A stretch of DNA of 64,000 nucleotides, from the NCBI RefSeq assembly GCF_003390925.1, contig NZ_QUBS01000081.1, positions 1-64,000 of the forward strand, in the 5' to 3' direction. The stretch is from Trinickia diaoshuihuensis (GTDB lineage: Bacteria > Pseudomonadota > Gammaproteobacteria > Burkholderiales > Burkholderiaceae). The notes beneath the pieces were generated by a model. The model was not told the DNA's origin. It saw only the letters and a list, made by a program, of their open reading frames with translations, and searched no databases. Positions 54,574 through 64,000 of this stretch are shown here, piece after piece. The position numbers and the translations under genes are program-made. The number at the start of each line of letters is the position of its first letter. Within the stretch, counting starts at the first letter, position 1.

Positions 54574-55536
54574 GTGAGTATCAACTTCGATCTGAACGAC
54601 TTGCAGGCGTTCCGCGCCGTGGCGGAGTTGGGGAGCTTTCGCAAGGCCGCGGAGGCCGTCAATATTTCGCAGCCGGCCTTGAGTCGCCGCATCGATAAGC
54701 TGGAAGAAGCGCTCGGCGTGCGACTCTTCGAGCGCACCACGCGCAGCGTCACGCTAACCACAATCGGCCGCGTATTCGTGCCGAGCGCCGAACAACTGCT
54801 CGACGATCTCGACGCCGCGCTGCTCGGCATCCGCGATGTGTCGACGAGCCGTCTGGGTCATGTGACGATCGCCTGCGTGCCGTCGGTGGCGTACTACTTC
54901 TTGCCGAGCGTGATCTCGACCTATCGCCGCCGCTTTCCGCGGATCAGAGTCAAGTTGCTCGATTCGAGCGCCAACGAGGTCCTCGCCGCCGTGCTCAGCG
55001 GCGAAGCCGATTTCGGCGTGAGCTTTATGGGCAGCCAGGATCCGGAGGTCGAATTCAAATCGCTGCTGGAGGAGCGCTTCGTGGCGGCGTGCCGCCGCGA
55101 TCACCCTCTGGCCGGCAAGAAGCGCGTGACCTGGAACGAGCTCTACGAGCACGAGTATGTCTCGGTGGATAAGACGTCCAGCAACCGCTTGCTGCTCGAT
55201 CGGGCGTTATCGGCAGTCACGCCGCGCGCACCGAGCGTCTGCGAGACACGGCACGTGACGACGATGCTCGGCTTGGTGGAAGCGGGTCTCGGCGTCGCCG
55301 CGGTGCCGTCGATGGCCATGCCCGGGAACAATCACCCCGTTCTCACGAGCGTGCCACTCGTCGAACCCGTCGTGAAGCGCCGCGTGGGTATCGTGAAGCG
55401 TCGCGGCCGCTCGTTGACGCCGGCCGCCCAGGAATTTTACAAAGCGATCGTCGAGAAGCGGCGCGGAGATGGTGCGGACGAAGGCATCGCAAGTAAGAAG
55501 GCCCCATCGAAAGCGAGGAAGCGCGCCGCTGTCTAG
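54574..55536 (+). CDS. LysR-family transcriptional regulator
   Basis: A 320-residue LysR protein from a GTG start (54574) with GGAGG upstream. HTH: LNDLQAFRAVAELGSFRKAAEAVNISQPALSRRIDKLEEALGVRLFERTTRSVTLT (read in two parts, residues 6-62). The effector domain contains IACVPSVAYYFLPSVISTY. A basic tail (KKAPSKARKRAAV) extends beyond the usual length. It converges on the binding-protein gene and likely controls the citrate-type transporter that follows in reverse orientation. A -10-like TATGAT at 54533-54538 lies before it. Confidence 0.85.
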   Translation: MSINFDLNDLQAFRAVAELGSFRKAAEAVNISQPALSRRIDKLEEALGVRLFERTTRSVTLTTIGRVFVPSAEQLLDDLDAALLGIRDVSTSRLGHVTIACVPSVAYYFLPSVISTYRRRFPRIRVKLLDSSANEVLAAVLSGEADFGVSFMGSQDPEVEFKSLLEERFVAACRRDHPLAGKKRVTWNELYEHEYVSVDKTSSNRLLLDRALSAVTPRAPSVCETRHVTTMLGLVEAGLGVAAVPSMAMPGNNHPVLTSVPLVEPVVKRRVGIVKRRGRSLTPAAQEFYKAIVEKRRGDGADEGIASKKAPSKARKRAAV

Positions 55537-55542
55537 CTCGAC

Positions 55543-56325
55543 TCAATGGCCGGAAACGCTATCGAGCCCCGTCGATTGGACTTGCGCCTGCACGCCGGGC
55601 GAAGCGAGATACTCGAGCAAGGCTTTCGCTTCCTGCGGATGCTGTGCATGGACGGAAATGCCGGCCGCGTAGCGCGTGATCGATTGCAGCGACTCGGGGA
55701 TCTTGCCGACGAACGTTGCGCCTTTGACGGATAGCAGTTCGCTGACCTGCTGAAAGCCGACTTCGTAGTCGCCATTGGCGACGACCGAGGCCACCGGGAT
55801 CCTCGGAATCATCTTCGCTTTCGGCTTGACCTGATCCTCGATGCCGAGCTTTCTAAACAACTCTCGTTCGATATAAGCGCCGCTCGCACTGTCCGAGTAG
55901 GCGATCGATTTGGCATGCAAGAGGGTCTGCCGCAGGCCATCGGGCGTGCTGATGTCGGGCTTCGCGGCGCCTTCGCGCACGACCATGCCGATGCGCGAAT
56001 CGGCGAGCTCGACGCGCGATCCGGGGATGACTTCGCCGTTTTGGATCAGCGCGTCGAGTGCGTATCCGACCATGATGACCGCGTCGGCTTGTTCGCCGCG
56101 CGCAAGCCGGTTGGGAATTGCTTCGGGCGATTGGCCCATCGACGGGCCAAGCTGGGTGTCGAGCGTGTTGCCGGTCGCGGCGGCGAACTTGGGGCCGAGT
56201 AACTTGTACGCGGCCGTGAACCCGCCGGAGCTCATCACATGGAGATCGGCTGCTTGCACGTTAACCGTCGCGGCCGACGTTGCGACGAGTGCCGCCGCGC
56301 ATAGTTTCCGGAAAAGATTTCTCAT
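55543..56325 (-). CDS. ModA-like periplasmic substrate-binding protein
   Basis: A 260-residue periplasmic protein with a signal peptide (CAAALVATSAATVNVQA, cleavage near residue 25) and the type II fold of the molybdate/tungstate-binding group: MSSGGFTAAYKLLGPKFAAATGN, IPNRLARGEQADAVIMVGYALDAL, and SDSASGAYIERELFRKLGI. True ModA proteins are coupled to ModBC; here the neighbour is an MFS gene instead, so the protein may be a sensor or enzyme-associated homologue. Located between LysR and CitA-like genes, it may recognise a carboxylate. Convergent with the LysR gene. Confidence 0.8.
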   Translation of the reverse strand: MRNLFRKLCAAALVATSAATVNVQAADLHVMSSGGFTAAYKLLGPKFAAATGNTLDTQLGPSMGQSPEAIPNRLARGEQADAVIMVGYALDALIQNGEVIPGSRVELADSRIGMVVREGAAKPDISTPDGLRQTLLHAKSIAYSDSASGAYIERELFRKLGIEDQVKPKAKMIPRIPVASVVANGDYEVGFQQVSELLSVKGATFVGKIPESLQSITRYAAGISVHAQHPQEAKALLEYLASPGVQAQVQSTGLDSVSGH

Positions 56326-56387
56326 GATTGGACTGGCATCGAATGGCAGGTGATCGAAAATGGCAAATAAGCGAGCAGATAAGATGC

Positions 56388-57689
56388 CTAACGGTGCGCC
56401 GGCGTCAAAGCCGCTGCGTGCCGGCGATAAAGCGCGAGCGTCGCAATGAGGGCGCAGGCCGCGGCGAAGCTCATCCAGTAGCCGGGCGCGGCTTTGTCGC
56501 CGGTCATATGAATGAGCGCCGTCGATATCGCGGGAGTGAAGCCGCCGAACACCGCGGTTGCCAAGCTATAAGCGAGCGAGAATCCCGCGACCCGTACATG
56601 CGCCGGCATCACTTCCGTCAGGGCAACGACCATTGCGCCGTTATACATGCCGTACATGAACGAGAGCCAGAGCAGCACGAGCAGCATATTCGCGAAGCTC
56701 GGCGCGTGTGCAAGCAGCGACAGTGCCGGGTATGCGGTCGCGATGTTCAGCAACGTCATGCCGATCAGCAACGGGCGGCGGCCGATCTTGTCGGACAACG
56801 CGCCGCCGATCGGAAGCCACACGAAGTTGGACACGGCGACACAGAGCGTGACGAGTAAGCTATCGGCGGTGCTCAGGTGGAGGACTGTCTTGCCGAACGT
56901 CGGCGCATAGACCGTGATGAGATAAAAACTCGAGGTGGTCATCGCGACCAGCATCGCGCCTGCGACGACGACGGCCCAATTTTGCCCCAGTGTGCGAAAC
57001 ACCTCGCTCATGCCCGGGCGATGCTGACGTGCCTTGAATTCCCGCGTTTCTTCCAGGTTGCGGCGAAGCAAGAAGATGAACGGTACGATCATGCAGCCGA
57101 CGAAGAACGGAATGCGCCATCCCCAGGCCGCGATGGCTGCGGCGCTGAGCAATTCGTGCAGCGCGAAGCCCAGCCCCGCCGCAATGACGATCGCGACTTG
57201 CTGACTCGCGGACTGCCAACTCGTAAAGAACCCCTTGCGGCCCGGCGTCGCCATTTCCGCCAGGTATACCGAGACCCCACCTAACTCCGCGCCGGCGGAA
57301 AAGCCTTGCAGCAGCCGTCCGGCCAAAACGAGTGCGGGCGCCAACAAGCCTATCGCGCCGTAGTCGGGTACGAACGCGATGAGCAGCGTGCCGCTCGCCA
57401 TGATCGAAAGCGTGACGATGAGCCCTTTGCGACGGCCCACCTCGTCGATATAAGCGCCGAGTACGATCGCCCCCAGCGGCCGCATCAAGAAGCCGGCTCC
57501 GAAGACCGCGAACGTCATCATCAACGAGGCGAATTCGCTTCCTGCGGGAAAGAAGACTCCGGCGATCTGCGTCGCATAGAAACCGAACAGAAAGAAGTCG
57601 AACTGTTCGAGGAAGTTTCCGGCTGTCACGCGCAAGACCGTCGCGGCCTTCGAGCGTCCCGGCGAAAGGGAGGAGGGGGAGGGATGCAT
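56388..57689 (-). CDS. CitA/TcuC-like citrate or tricarballylate:H+ symporter (MHS family)
   Basis: A 433-residue permease. [54 protein letters not shown] and [32 protein letters not shown] match the citrate/tricarballylate transporters CitA and TcuC closely. It imports tricarboxylates with protons. The gene is 62 bases upstream of the ModA-like gene and is expressed in the same direction, so both form one operon, with the convergent LysR gene as likely regulator. Confidence 0.85.
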   Translation of the reverse strand: MHPSPSSLSPGRSKAATVLRVTAGNFLEQFDFFLFGFYATQIAGVFFPAGSEFASLMMTFAVFGAGFLMRPLGAIVLGAYIDEVGRRKGLIVTLSIMASGTLLIAFVPDYGAIGLLAPALVLAGRLLQGFSAGAELGGVSVYLAEMATPGRKGFFTSWQSASQQVAIVIAAGLGFALHELLSAAAIAAWGWRIPFFVGCMIVPFIFLLRRNLEETREFKARQHRPGMSEVFRTLGQNWAVVVAGAMLVAMTTSSFYLITVYAPTFGKTVLHLSTADSLLVTLCVAVSNFVWLPIGGALSDKIGRRPLLIGMTLLNIATAYPALSLLAHAPSFANMLLVLLWLSFMYGMYNGAMVVALTEVMPAHVRVAGFSLAYSLATAVFGGFTPAISTALIHMTGDKAAPGYWMSFAAACALIATLALYRRHAAALTPAHR

Positions 57690-57810
57690 CGGGGTGTCTC
57701 CTGAGATTCCGAAAGGGGCGGTGGCTCGCTCTTCGTCGTTTCAGGGATATTCGCCCGCGGCCGGATAAACGATAAGTGCAATGTTTCGAACGATTGATGT
57801 GTTTTCATTA

Positions 57811-58773
57811 TCAATCGGCCGAACGCAACGATTGCGCGCGCCATTTCGCGGGTGTGATACCGACCTGCCGTTTAAAAACGCGTTGGAAGGCGGCTTCCGA
57901 TCGATATCCCACCGCTTCGCCGATCTCGGCGACAGGCAGCCTCGTTTGCGCGAGTTTTCGGCCCGCGATCGCCATGCGAATTTCCGTCAGCACGTCGCTC
58001 GGAGAGCGGCCGATTGCTTCGTCGAAATGACGAGCGAAGGTGGCGCGCGACATATGACATAGCTCGGCGAGCGCCGGCAGCGTCCACGGCTTGCCGGGTT
58101 CGTCGAACATCGCCGCGAGCGCCGGTTGCAGACGCTGACGCTGCGCGAGCGCAAGCAAGCCGCGTGGCGCTTCGCCGCTATCGGAGGCGCAGCGCAGGGT
58201 CAGTGCAAATAGCGCGCCGGAAAGCTGATTCACGACCGTCTCGCTGCCCGGGCGCAACTCGAATGCTTCCTCGCGCATCAAGTCGATGACACGGGCCAGC
58301 CGGCTCGCCGCGAAGGCGGCGTCGCACGCCGGTCCCTGCGCCGCGCCGACGCTGCTCACGAGCAGACGCCCCGGTAGGTGATCGCGCATCAATTGCCGCG
58401 GGACGGCCGGCAGCACGAAGCGGCCGCATAGAACGTCGGCGCCCTCGCGCTTGCTGCTGTTCGTGACGACGCTCAATTCGCCGACATGTTGCTCGCGCAC
58501 CGCCCGCGGCGACTTGCCGCTGCCGTCGTGCAATCTATGCGCGCCGCCGGCGGGGAACAATACGATATCGCCGGCCTTCATGTGAAGCGCCGGTTCGCCG
58601 TTCTGCGCGGCGCCGGTTTCGACGATCGCCTCCCCGCGCAGCAGCACGTGATAAGGAATCTCCCACTCGCTCGACGCGGGATGGTCGATGCGCCAAGGGG
58701 CGCCGAAATGGCACCGTACGTCGAGCCGGCCGGTGACCGGCATCAGCGACAGCAGTCGATCCAATAGTTGCAT
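57811..58773 (-). CDS. AraC-family transcriptional regulator (cupin type)
   Basis: A 320-residue regulator. The N-terminal half is a cupin-like sensor of the AraC_binding_2/CFA group: WEIPYHVLLRGEAIVE, MKAGDIVLFPAGGAHRLHDGSG, and DHLPGRLLVSSVGA. The C-terminal HTH pair includes WTLPALAELCHMSRATFARHFDEAIGRSPSDVLTEIRM and IGEAVGYRSEAAFQRVFKRQVGITPAKWR. The ATG at 58771-58773 begins the cupin domain; a frame to 58896 is unsupported. It is divergent from the AhpD-like gene, which it probably controls. Confidence 0.85.
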   Translation of the reverse strand: MQLLDRLLSLMPVTGRLDVRCHFGAPWRIDHPASSEWEIPYHVLLRGEAIVETGAAQNGEPALHMKAGDIVLFPAGGAHRLHDGSGKSPRAVREQHVGELSVVTNSSKREGADVLCGRFVLPAVPRQLMRDHLPGRLLVSSVGAAQGPACDAAFAASRLARVIDLMREEAFELRPGSETVVNQLSGALFALTLRCASDSGEAPRGLLALAQRQRLQPALAAMFDEPGKPWTLPALAELCHMSRATFARHFDEAIGRSPSDVLTEIRMAIAGRKLAQTRLPVAEIGEAVGYRSEAAFQRVFKRQVGITPAKWRAQSLRSAD

Positions 58774-58907
58774 GTGAGTCAATTGAGCATAATTTTGCGA
58801 AATTATGGCATTAAACAACTCGACGCGCCTCAGTACACTGCCTCCCATGCCATACGACATGGCTAACGCGCTCAACCACCGATCAACACTGAACAAAGGA
58901 GTCCATC

Positions 58908-59444
58908 ATGTCCCGTCTGCATACCATTCGCCCTGAAGACGCCACCGGCCCGGCAGCGGAAGTGTTCGCCAAGCTCAAGAAAGCCGTCGGCAAGGTGCCC
59001 AACGCCTACGCGACCGTGGGCTCGCAGAGCCCCGAGGCGCTGAACGCGGCGCTCGCATTCGATGCGGCGGTTGCCGCGAGTACGCTCGCCAAGGCGGACA
59101 TCGAAGTCATCAAGCTCGTCGTGAGTGAACACGTGGGCTGTGACTATTGCGTGGCCGCGCATACGCTGATGGGCAAGCTCGCCGGATTATCGAGCGATGC
59201 GATGAAACAAGTGCGCGCCGGGGTTGCAACGGGGGATGCGAAGCGGGACGCGCTCGTCACGTATGTTCGTGCGCTTGTCGGTACGCGCGGCACTGTCCCG
59301 GAGGCGGTCGTCGATGCGGTGCGCGCGGCCGGCTATACGGAGCGGCAGCTCATCGAAATCAATCTCGCGATCGCGTCGATCACGTTCACGAATCTCGTGA
59401 ATCGCGTGAACGATACGACGCTGGATTTTCCGTCTGTCGCGTAG
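58908..59444 (+). CDS. Carboxymuconolactone-decarboxylase-family AhpD-like protein
   Basis: A 178-residue protein with the AhpD active site C78, C81 and H85 (GCDYCVAAHTLMGK), the upstream helix EVIKLVVSEHV and the downstream helix IEINLAIASITFTNLVNRVNDT. It probably acts in thiol-dependent peroxide detoxification, or as a small-molecule decarboxylase-like enzyme. AAAGGAG precedes the ATG. It is transcribed away from the AraC regulator across 134 bases. Confidence 0.85.
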   Translation: MSRLHTIRPEDATGPAAEVFAKLKKAVGKVPNAYATVGSQSPEALNAALAFDAAVAASTLAKADIEVIKLVVSEHVGCDYCVAAHTLMGKLAGLSSDAMKQVRAGVATGDAKRDALVTYVRALVGTRGTVPEAVVDAVRAAGYTERQLIEINLAIASITFTNLVNRVNDTTLDFPSVA

Positions 59445-59456
59445 GTAGATATCGTA

Positions 59457-59495
59457 GTATCGGGTCTAGACTGGTAAGCGCTGTCAACCCGATAC
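59457..59495. repeat. 9-bp inverted repeat before AAA ATPase gene
   Basis: GTATCGGGT (59457-59465) is the exact complement of ACCCGATAC (59487-59495), with a 21-base spacer. It lies between the AhpD-like stop and the AAA ATPase start and could be a terminator of the first or an operator of the second. No T-run is present. Confidence 0.5.
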
Positions 59496-59510
59496 CGATT
59501 TCGTTCGCCC

Positions 59511-60695
59511 ATGCTGACCTCCCTTGCGATTTCCAACTATCGATCGATTCGCGAGCTAGTTATCCCGCTGAGTCGCCTGAACGTGGTCACGGGCGCGAAC
59601 GGCAGCGGTAAGTCGAATCTCTATCGCGCATTGAGCTTGTTGGCCGGCGTCGCGCAGGACGGCATCGTCGGACCGCTCGCGAGGGAGGGCGGGCTGCAGT
59701 CGGTTCTTTGGGCGGGCCCGGACGATCGCTCCGGCCGCATGCGGCGAGGCGACGTGCCGGTGCAGGCTCGCGCCAAGGGATCGCCGCCGCCTCGTTTGCG
59801 GCTGGGATTCAATGGCGAAGACTTCGGCTACGCGGTCAGCATGGGGATCGTAACGGGTTATGGAAACGAGGATAGGGAGACGTCGTCGTCATTCACGCTC
59901 GATCCCGAGTTCAAACGCGAGTCGATCTGGTGCGGGCCCCTTCTGCGTCCGGCCGCCGTTCTCGTGGATCGCGAGGGCGGCGTGGTACGGCGCAGGACGG
60001 ATGATGGATGGGCTGTCGTGACTCAGCACCTGCCGCGCTACGAGAGCCTGTTTTCGCAGATCGGTAGAGACTCCGTGAGCCCGGAGGTTTTTCACGTTCG
60101 CGAGTCGATGCGAAGTTGGCGGTTTTACGACCACTTCCGCATCGATCCCGATGCGCCTGCCCGCCGTCCCCAAATCGGTACGCGTACCTCGGTGCTGCAT
60201 CATGACGGCCGGGACCTCGCCGCGGCCTGGCAGACGATTCGAGAGATCGGCGATCGCGAGGCGCTCGACGATGCCGTTGCCGATGCGTTCCCGGGCGCGA
60301 GCGTCAAGATAGATAGCCAGCCCGGCGGGCTTTTCTCATTGCAGTTCAACCAGCACGGGCTGATGCGTCCGTTGACGGCAGCCGAGTTGTCGGACGGCAC
60401 ACTTCGGTATCTGCTGCTCGTTTGCGCGCTGTTGACGGCGAGGCCGCCCGATCTGATGGTACTGAACGAACCGGAAGCCAGTCTGCATCCGGATTTGATG
60501 CCCGCGCTCGGGCGTTTGATACGTCAGGCGGCACGTCATACCCAGATCTGGGTGATCTCGCATTCGTCGCGGCTGGCGGCGGCGCTCGAGGAAGATCCCG
60601 AATGCAACTGCCTCGAACTCGAAAAGACGTTCTCGGAAACGGCGCTCGCCGGTCAGGGGCTATTGGATCGTCCCGCCTGGCGGTGGGCCGACTAA
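59511..60695 (+). CDS. AAA-family ATPase (RecF/SMC-like, DUF2813-type)
   Basis: A 394-residue ABC-type AAA protein: Walker A GANGSGKS at residues 28-35, LAISNYRSIRELVIPL before it, Walker B LMVLNEPEASLHPDLMP near residue 320 (Asn where most have Asp, as common in this group), the D-loop and the H-loop WVISHSSRLA. The region between is a short coiled-coil/lid insert rather than a long SMC arm. Homologues stand alone in many genomes with unclear role, sometimes with nucleases in defence loci; no nuclease gene is beside this one. It is convergent with the FadR-type gene. Confidence 0.85.
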   Translation: MLTSLAISNYRSIRELVIPLSRLNVVTGANGSGKSNLYRALSLLAGVAQDGIVGPLAREGGLQSVLWAGPDDRSGRMRRGDVPVQARAKGSPPPRLRLGFNGEDFGYAVSMGIVTGYGNEDRETSSSFTLDPEFKRESIWCGPLLRPAAVLVDREGGVVRRRTDDGWAVVTQHLPRYESLFSQIGRDSVSPEVFHVRESMRSWRFYDHFRIDPDAPARRPQIGTRTSVLHHDGRDLAAAWQTIREIGDREALDDAVADAFPGASVKIDSQPGGLFSLQFNQHGLMRPLTAAELSDGTLRYLLLVCALLTARPPDLMVLNEPEASLHPDLMPALGRLIRQAARHTQIWVISHSSRLAAALEEDPECNCLELEKTFSETALAGQGLLDRPAWRWAD

Positions 60696-60708
60696 GGATC
60701 GCCCGGTC

Positions 60709-61392
60709 TTATCCCCCGCTAACCCACCGTTCTTCCGAAGCCATCAAGTGCGCGCGCATCGCCGTTTGCGCAGCGATGGGGTCGCCGGCTTGCAGAGCCT
60801 TGAGCACGGCCTCATGCTCGTGCACGGCGACCGTCCAGGTTTGCGGGTTTTCCGTATGGTCCCGCATCGCAGCGGCGATTGGATCATGCCGACTATCGAA
60901 CAGCTCGCCCACGTAACGGCTCAGCACCGAATTGCCCGCGGCTTCGGCGATCAACATGTGAAATTGCCGGTCCGCCTCGACCGGCGATTTGCCGGCCGTG
61001 GCCAATCTGCGCATCCGATCCACCGTACGGCGCAACCGGTCGAGGATGGCCGCGGTCATATGCGCCGTCGCCAGCACGACCACGCTGCCTTCGATCGTCG
61101 CTCGCGCTTGCATCAATTCCGACGGACTGTCGCCTAGCGCGCTCACGGTGCCCGCCGCGTCCTCGCTCGCTTCGCAAACGTAGACGCCCGATCCCATCCG
61201 GATCTCCACTTGCCCGCCGATCTCCAGCGCGATCAGCGCCTCGCGCAGCGACGGGCGCGATACGCCCAGCTTCAGCGCGAGTTCTCGCTCGGGCGGCAGG
61301 CGCTCGCCCGCCGGGAATTCGCCCTGACGAATCAACGCGAGGATCTGGGTAGCGACGGATTGGTAAAGCCGCTTGGGTTCTGTCGATTTCAT
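60709..61392 (-). CDS. FadR/GntR-family transcriptional regulator
   Basis: A 227-residue regulator. The winged HTH is LYQSVATQILALIRQGEFPAGERLPPERELA, then SRPSLREALIALE. The FCD effector domain (residues 85-227) has the ligand-pocket motif DRQFHMLIAEAAGNSVL and the HEHEAVLKALQAGD metal-coordinating region. The ATG at 61390-61392 is the family start; a frame to 61491 is unsupported. It is divergent from the sugar ABC operon and thus probably its regulator, sensing a sugar acid or carboxylate. Confidence 0.9.
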   Translation of the reverse strand: MKSTEPKRLYQSVATQILALIRQGEFPAGERLPPERELALKLGVSRPSLREALIALEIGGQVEIRMGSGVYVCEASEDAAGTVSALGDSPSELMQARATIEGSVVVLATAHMTAAILDRLRRTVDRMRRLATAGKSPVEADRQFHMLIAEAAGNSVLSRYVGELFDSRHDPIAAAMRDHTENPQTWTVAVHEHEAVLKALQAGDPIAAQTAMRAHLMASEERWVSGG

Positions 61393-61622
61393 CTTCTGCC
61401 TGAAAAGGCCCTGCTCACGACCATGTACGTTGCGTCGGAGTCTAGCACGAGGGTCCGCTGCCGTTGCCTGGCAAGCGATTCGGCGATCCATAGGGTTTTC
61501 ACCATTGGTAAGATGGGTTTAAGTAAACGAACATTGGCTTGACCAAGTCGATGATTTTGTCTTTAATTCAGCAAAATTGGACTGACCGGATAGAAGCCAG
61601 GTCGGCCGTACATGGAGACGGG

Positions 61623-63165
<1,543 letters not shown>

Positions 63166-63173
<8 letters not shown>

Positions 63174-64000
63174 AATGACTTCGGATCGTAGCCAAAGCAC
63201 CGACCGCTCGGCGCAGCAGCGGCGCCGCGACCTCATTCAGAAGTTCGCGGCCCTCGGCAGTCTCGTGGCGCTCGTCATTGCGTTTTCGGTCTCCAGCTCG
63301 GCGTTCTTTTCGGTCGGCAACATGATGACCGTCAGTTTGCAAGTGACGTCGATCGCCTATTTGGGCGTTGCCGCCACCTGCGTCATCATCACGGGCGGCA
63401 TCGACTTGTCCGTCGGCTCGGTACTCGCGCTCGCGGGCGTCTCGGCCGCACTGCTCGCCAAGGCCGGAATACCTGTGCCCCTCGCCATGCTGTGCGGCGT
63501 ACTCGTGGGCGCGCTATGCGGCTACGTCAACGGCATCTGCGTGACGCGCATGGGCTTGCCGCCGTTCATTGCGACGCTCGGCATGATGCTGGTCGCGCGC
63601 GGTCTCGCTCTACAGATCACCGGCGCCCGGCCGGTCTCCGATTTGAGCAATGCGTTCGGCGTTCTAGGTAACGGCGCATTGTTCCGAATTTCTCGCATCG
63701 GCGCGGACGGATTTCCGGATACGACCTTCCCGGGCATTCCCTATCCCGTCGTCATCATGGTCGTGTTCTTCATTGCGGGCGCCATTCTGCTCTCGAAGAC
63801 GTCGCTCGGCCGGCACATCTACGCGGTCGGCTCCAACCCCGAGGCGGCGCGTCTCTCGGGTGTCCATGTAAGCGGCGTGAAGATGTTCACCTACGTGCTC
63901 TCCGGCGCATTGGCCGGCGTCACCGGCTGCGTGCTGATGTCGCGCCTCGTGACGGGCCAGCCCAACGAAGGCGTCATGTATGAACTCGATGCGATCGCCA
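63166..64000 (+). CDS. Sugar ABC transporter permease (RbsC-like), partial
   Basis: An open frame of 278 codons runs past the window end. The N-terminal part is cytoplasmic (LEMTSDRSQSTDRSAQQRR), then RbsC-like segments: FFSVGNMMTVSLQVTSIAYLGVAATCVIITGGIDLSVGSVLALAG, the EAA-like RMGLPPFIATLGMMLVARGLAL, and GRHIYAVGSNPEAARLSGVHV (the conserved coupling loop). The ATG at 63166 overlaps the ATPase stop; a second ATG at 63175 is also possible. It pairs with the ATPase as a monosaccharide importer; the binding protein would lie to the right. Confidence 0.85.

Overview
The window is high-G+C DNA from a betaproteobacterium of the Burkholderia/Paraburkholderia/Trinickia type. The basis is gene content (DUF4148 protein, many LysR/MFS pairs, a FixJ-type two-component module, a LivHM-type transporter, a second groESL copy) and codon usage. 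It looks like an accessory, catabolic replicon region: about sixty protein genes in small regulator-plus-operon blocks, no ribosomal or core biosynthetic genes, and many broken genes at the left end.

Region by region. 1-2580 is decayed mobile DNA: the N-terminal part of an IS21-type istA runs off the left edge, it abuts a frameshifted hipA fragment, an intact hipB follows with repeated operator-like boxes, then a tRNA-like remnant and a hipA 3' remnant. 2566-5206 holds an SDR and an Hsp31/DJ-1 protein divergent from a LysR gene. 5207-9002 is another eroded stretch (Hpt remnant, two-receiver regulator, truncated receiver, truncated hydrolase) that contains an intact DhaA-like haloalkane dehalogenase. 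9028-14817 has a secreted polygalacturonase, a hexuronate/glucarate-type transporter, a chemoreceptor and a periplasmic lactonase-like propeller. 14908-21876 is a flavoenzyme block: old yellow enzyme, half an aldo-keto reductase, LLM oxidoreductase, efflux MFS and LysR, divergent from a royal-jelly/yellow-type protein and a nitroreductase. 22104-25786 is a compact LysR-FMO-CMD-AhpD operon, divergent from a branched-chain-type ABC transporter with a fused LivH-LivM permease (26138-30853).

The most notable system is at 31008-41165, a sulfur/cysteine island. Its core is rhodanese, EpsC-type serine O-acetyltransferase, a small XRE regulator, a family 2A encapsulin shell protein (SrpI-like) and a SufS-type cysteine desulfurase with a disordered N-terminal extension of about 275 residues, which is the known cargo architecture of these nanocompartments. 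An amino-acid ABC importer without its own ATPase lies upstream and an SsuABC-like sulfonate importer lies downstream. Together they suggest import of organic sulfur, synthesis of the cysteine precursor O-acetylserine, and enclosed desulfuration of cysteine with rhodanese handling the sulfane sulfur.

41255-43327 is a second groES-groEL operon with a sigma70-like promoter and a clear CIRCE (HrcA) operator. 43449-50343 carries two SDRs, a HoxN-type Ni/Co permease, a DUF4331 protein, an MHS-type transporter and a histidine kinase. 50569-54476 has a DUF4148 protein, an AraC regulator and a FixL/FixJ-like module (stand-alone receiver, kinase, LuxR-type regulator); a shared CCTATA-type palindrome occurs twice here. 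54574-57689 is a LysR / periplasmic binding protein / CitA-like citrate-family transporter unit. 57811-60695 has an AraC regulator divergent from an AhpD-like protein, then an AAA ATPase. The right edge is a FadR-type regulator divergent from a ribose-family sugar ABC transporter whose permease gene is cut by the window end.
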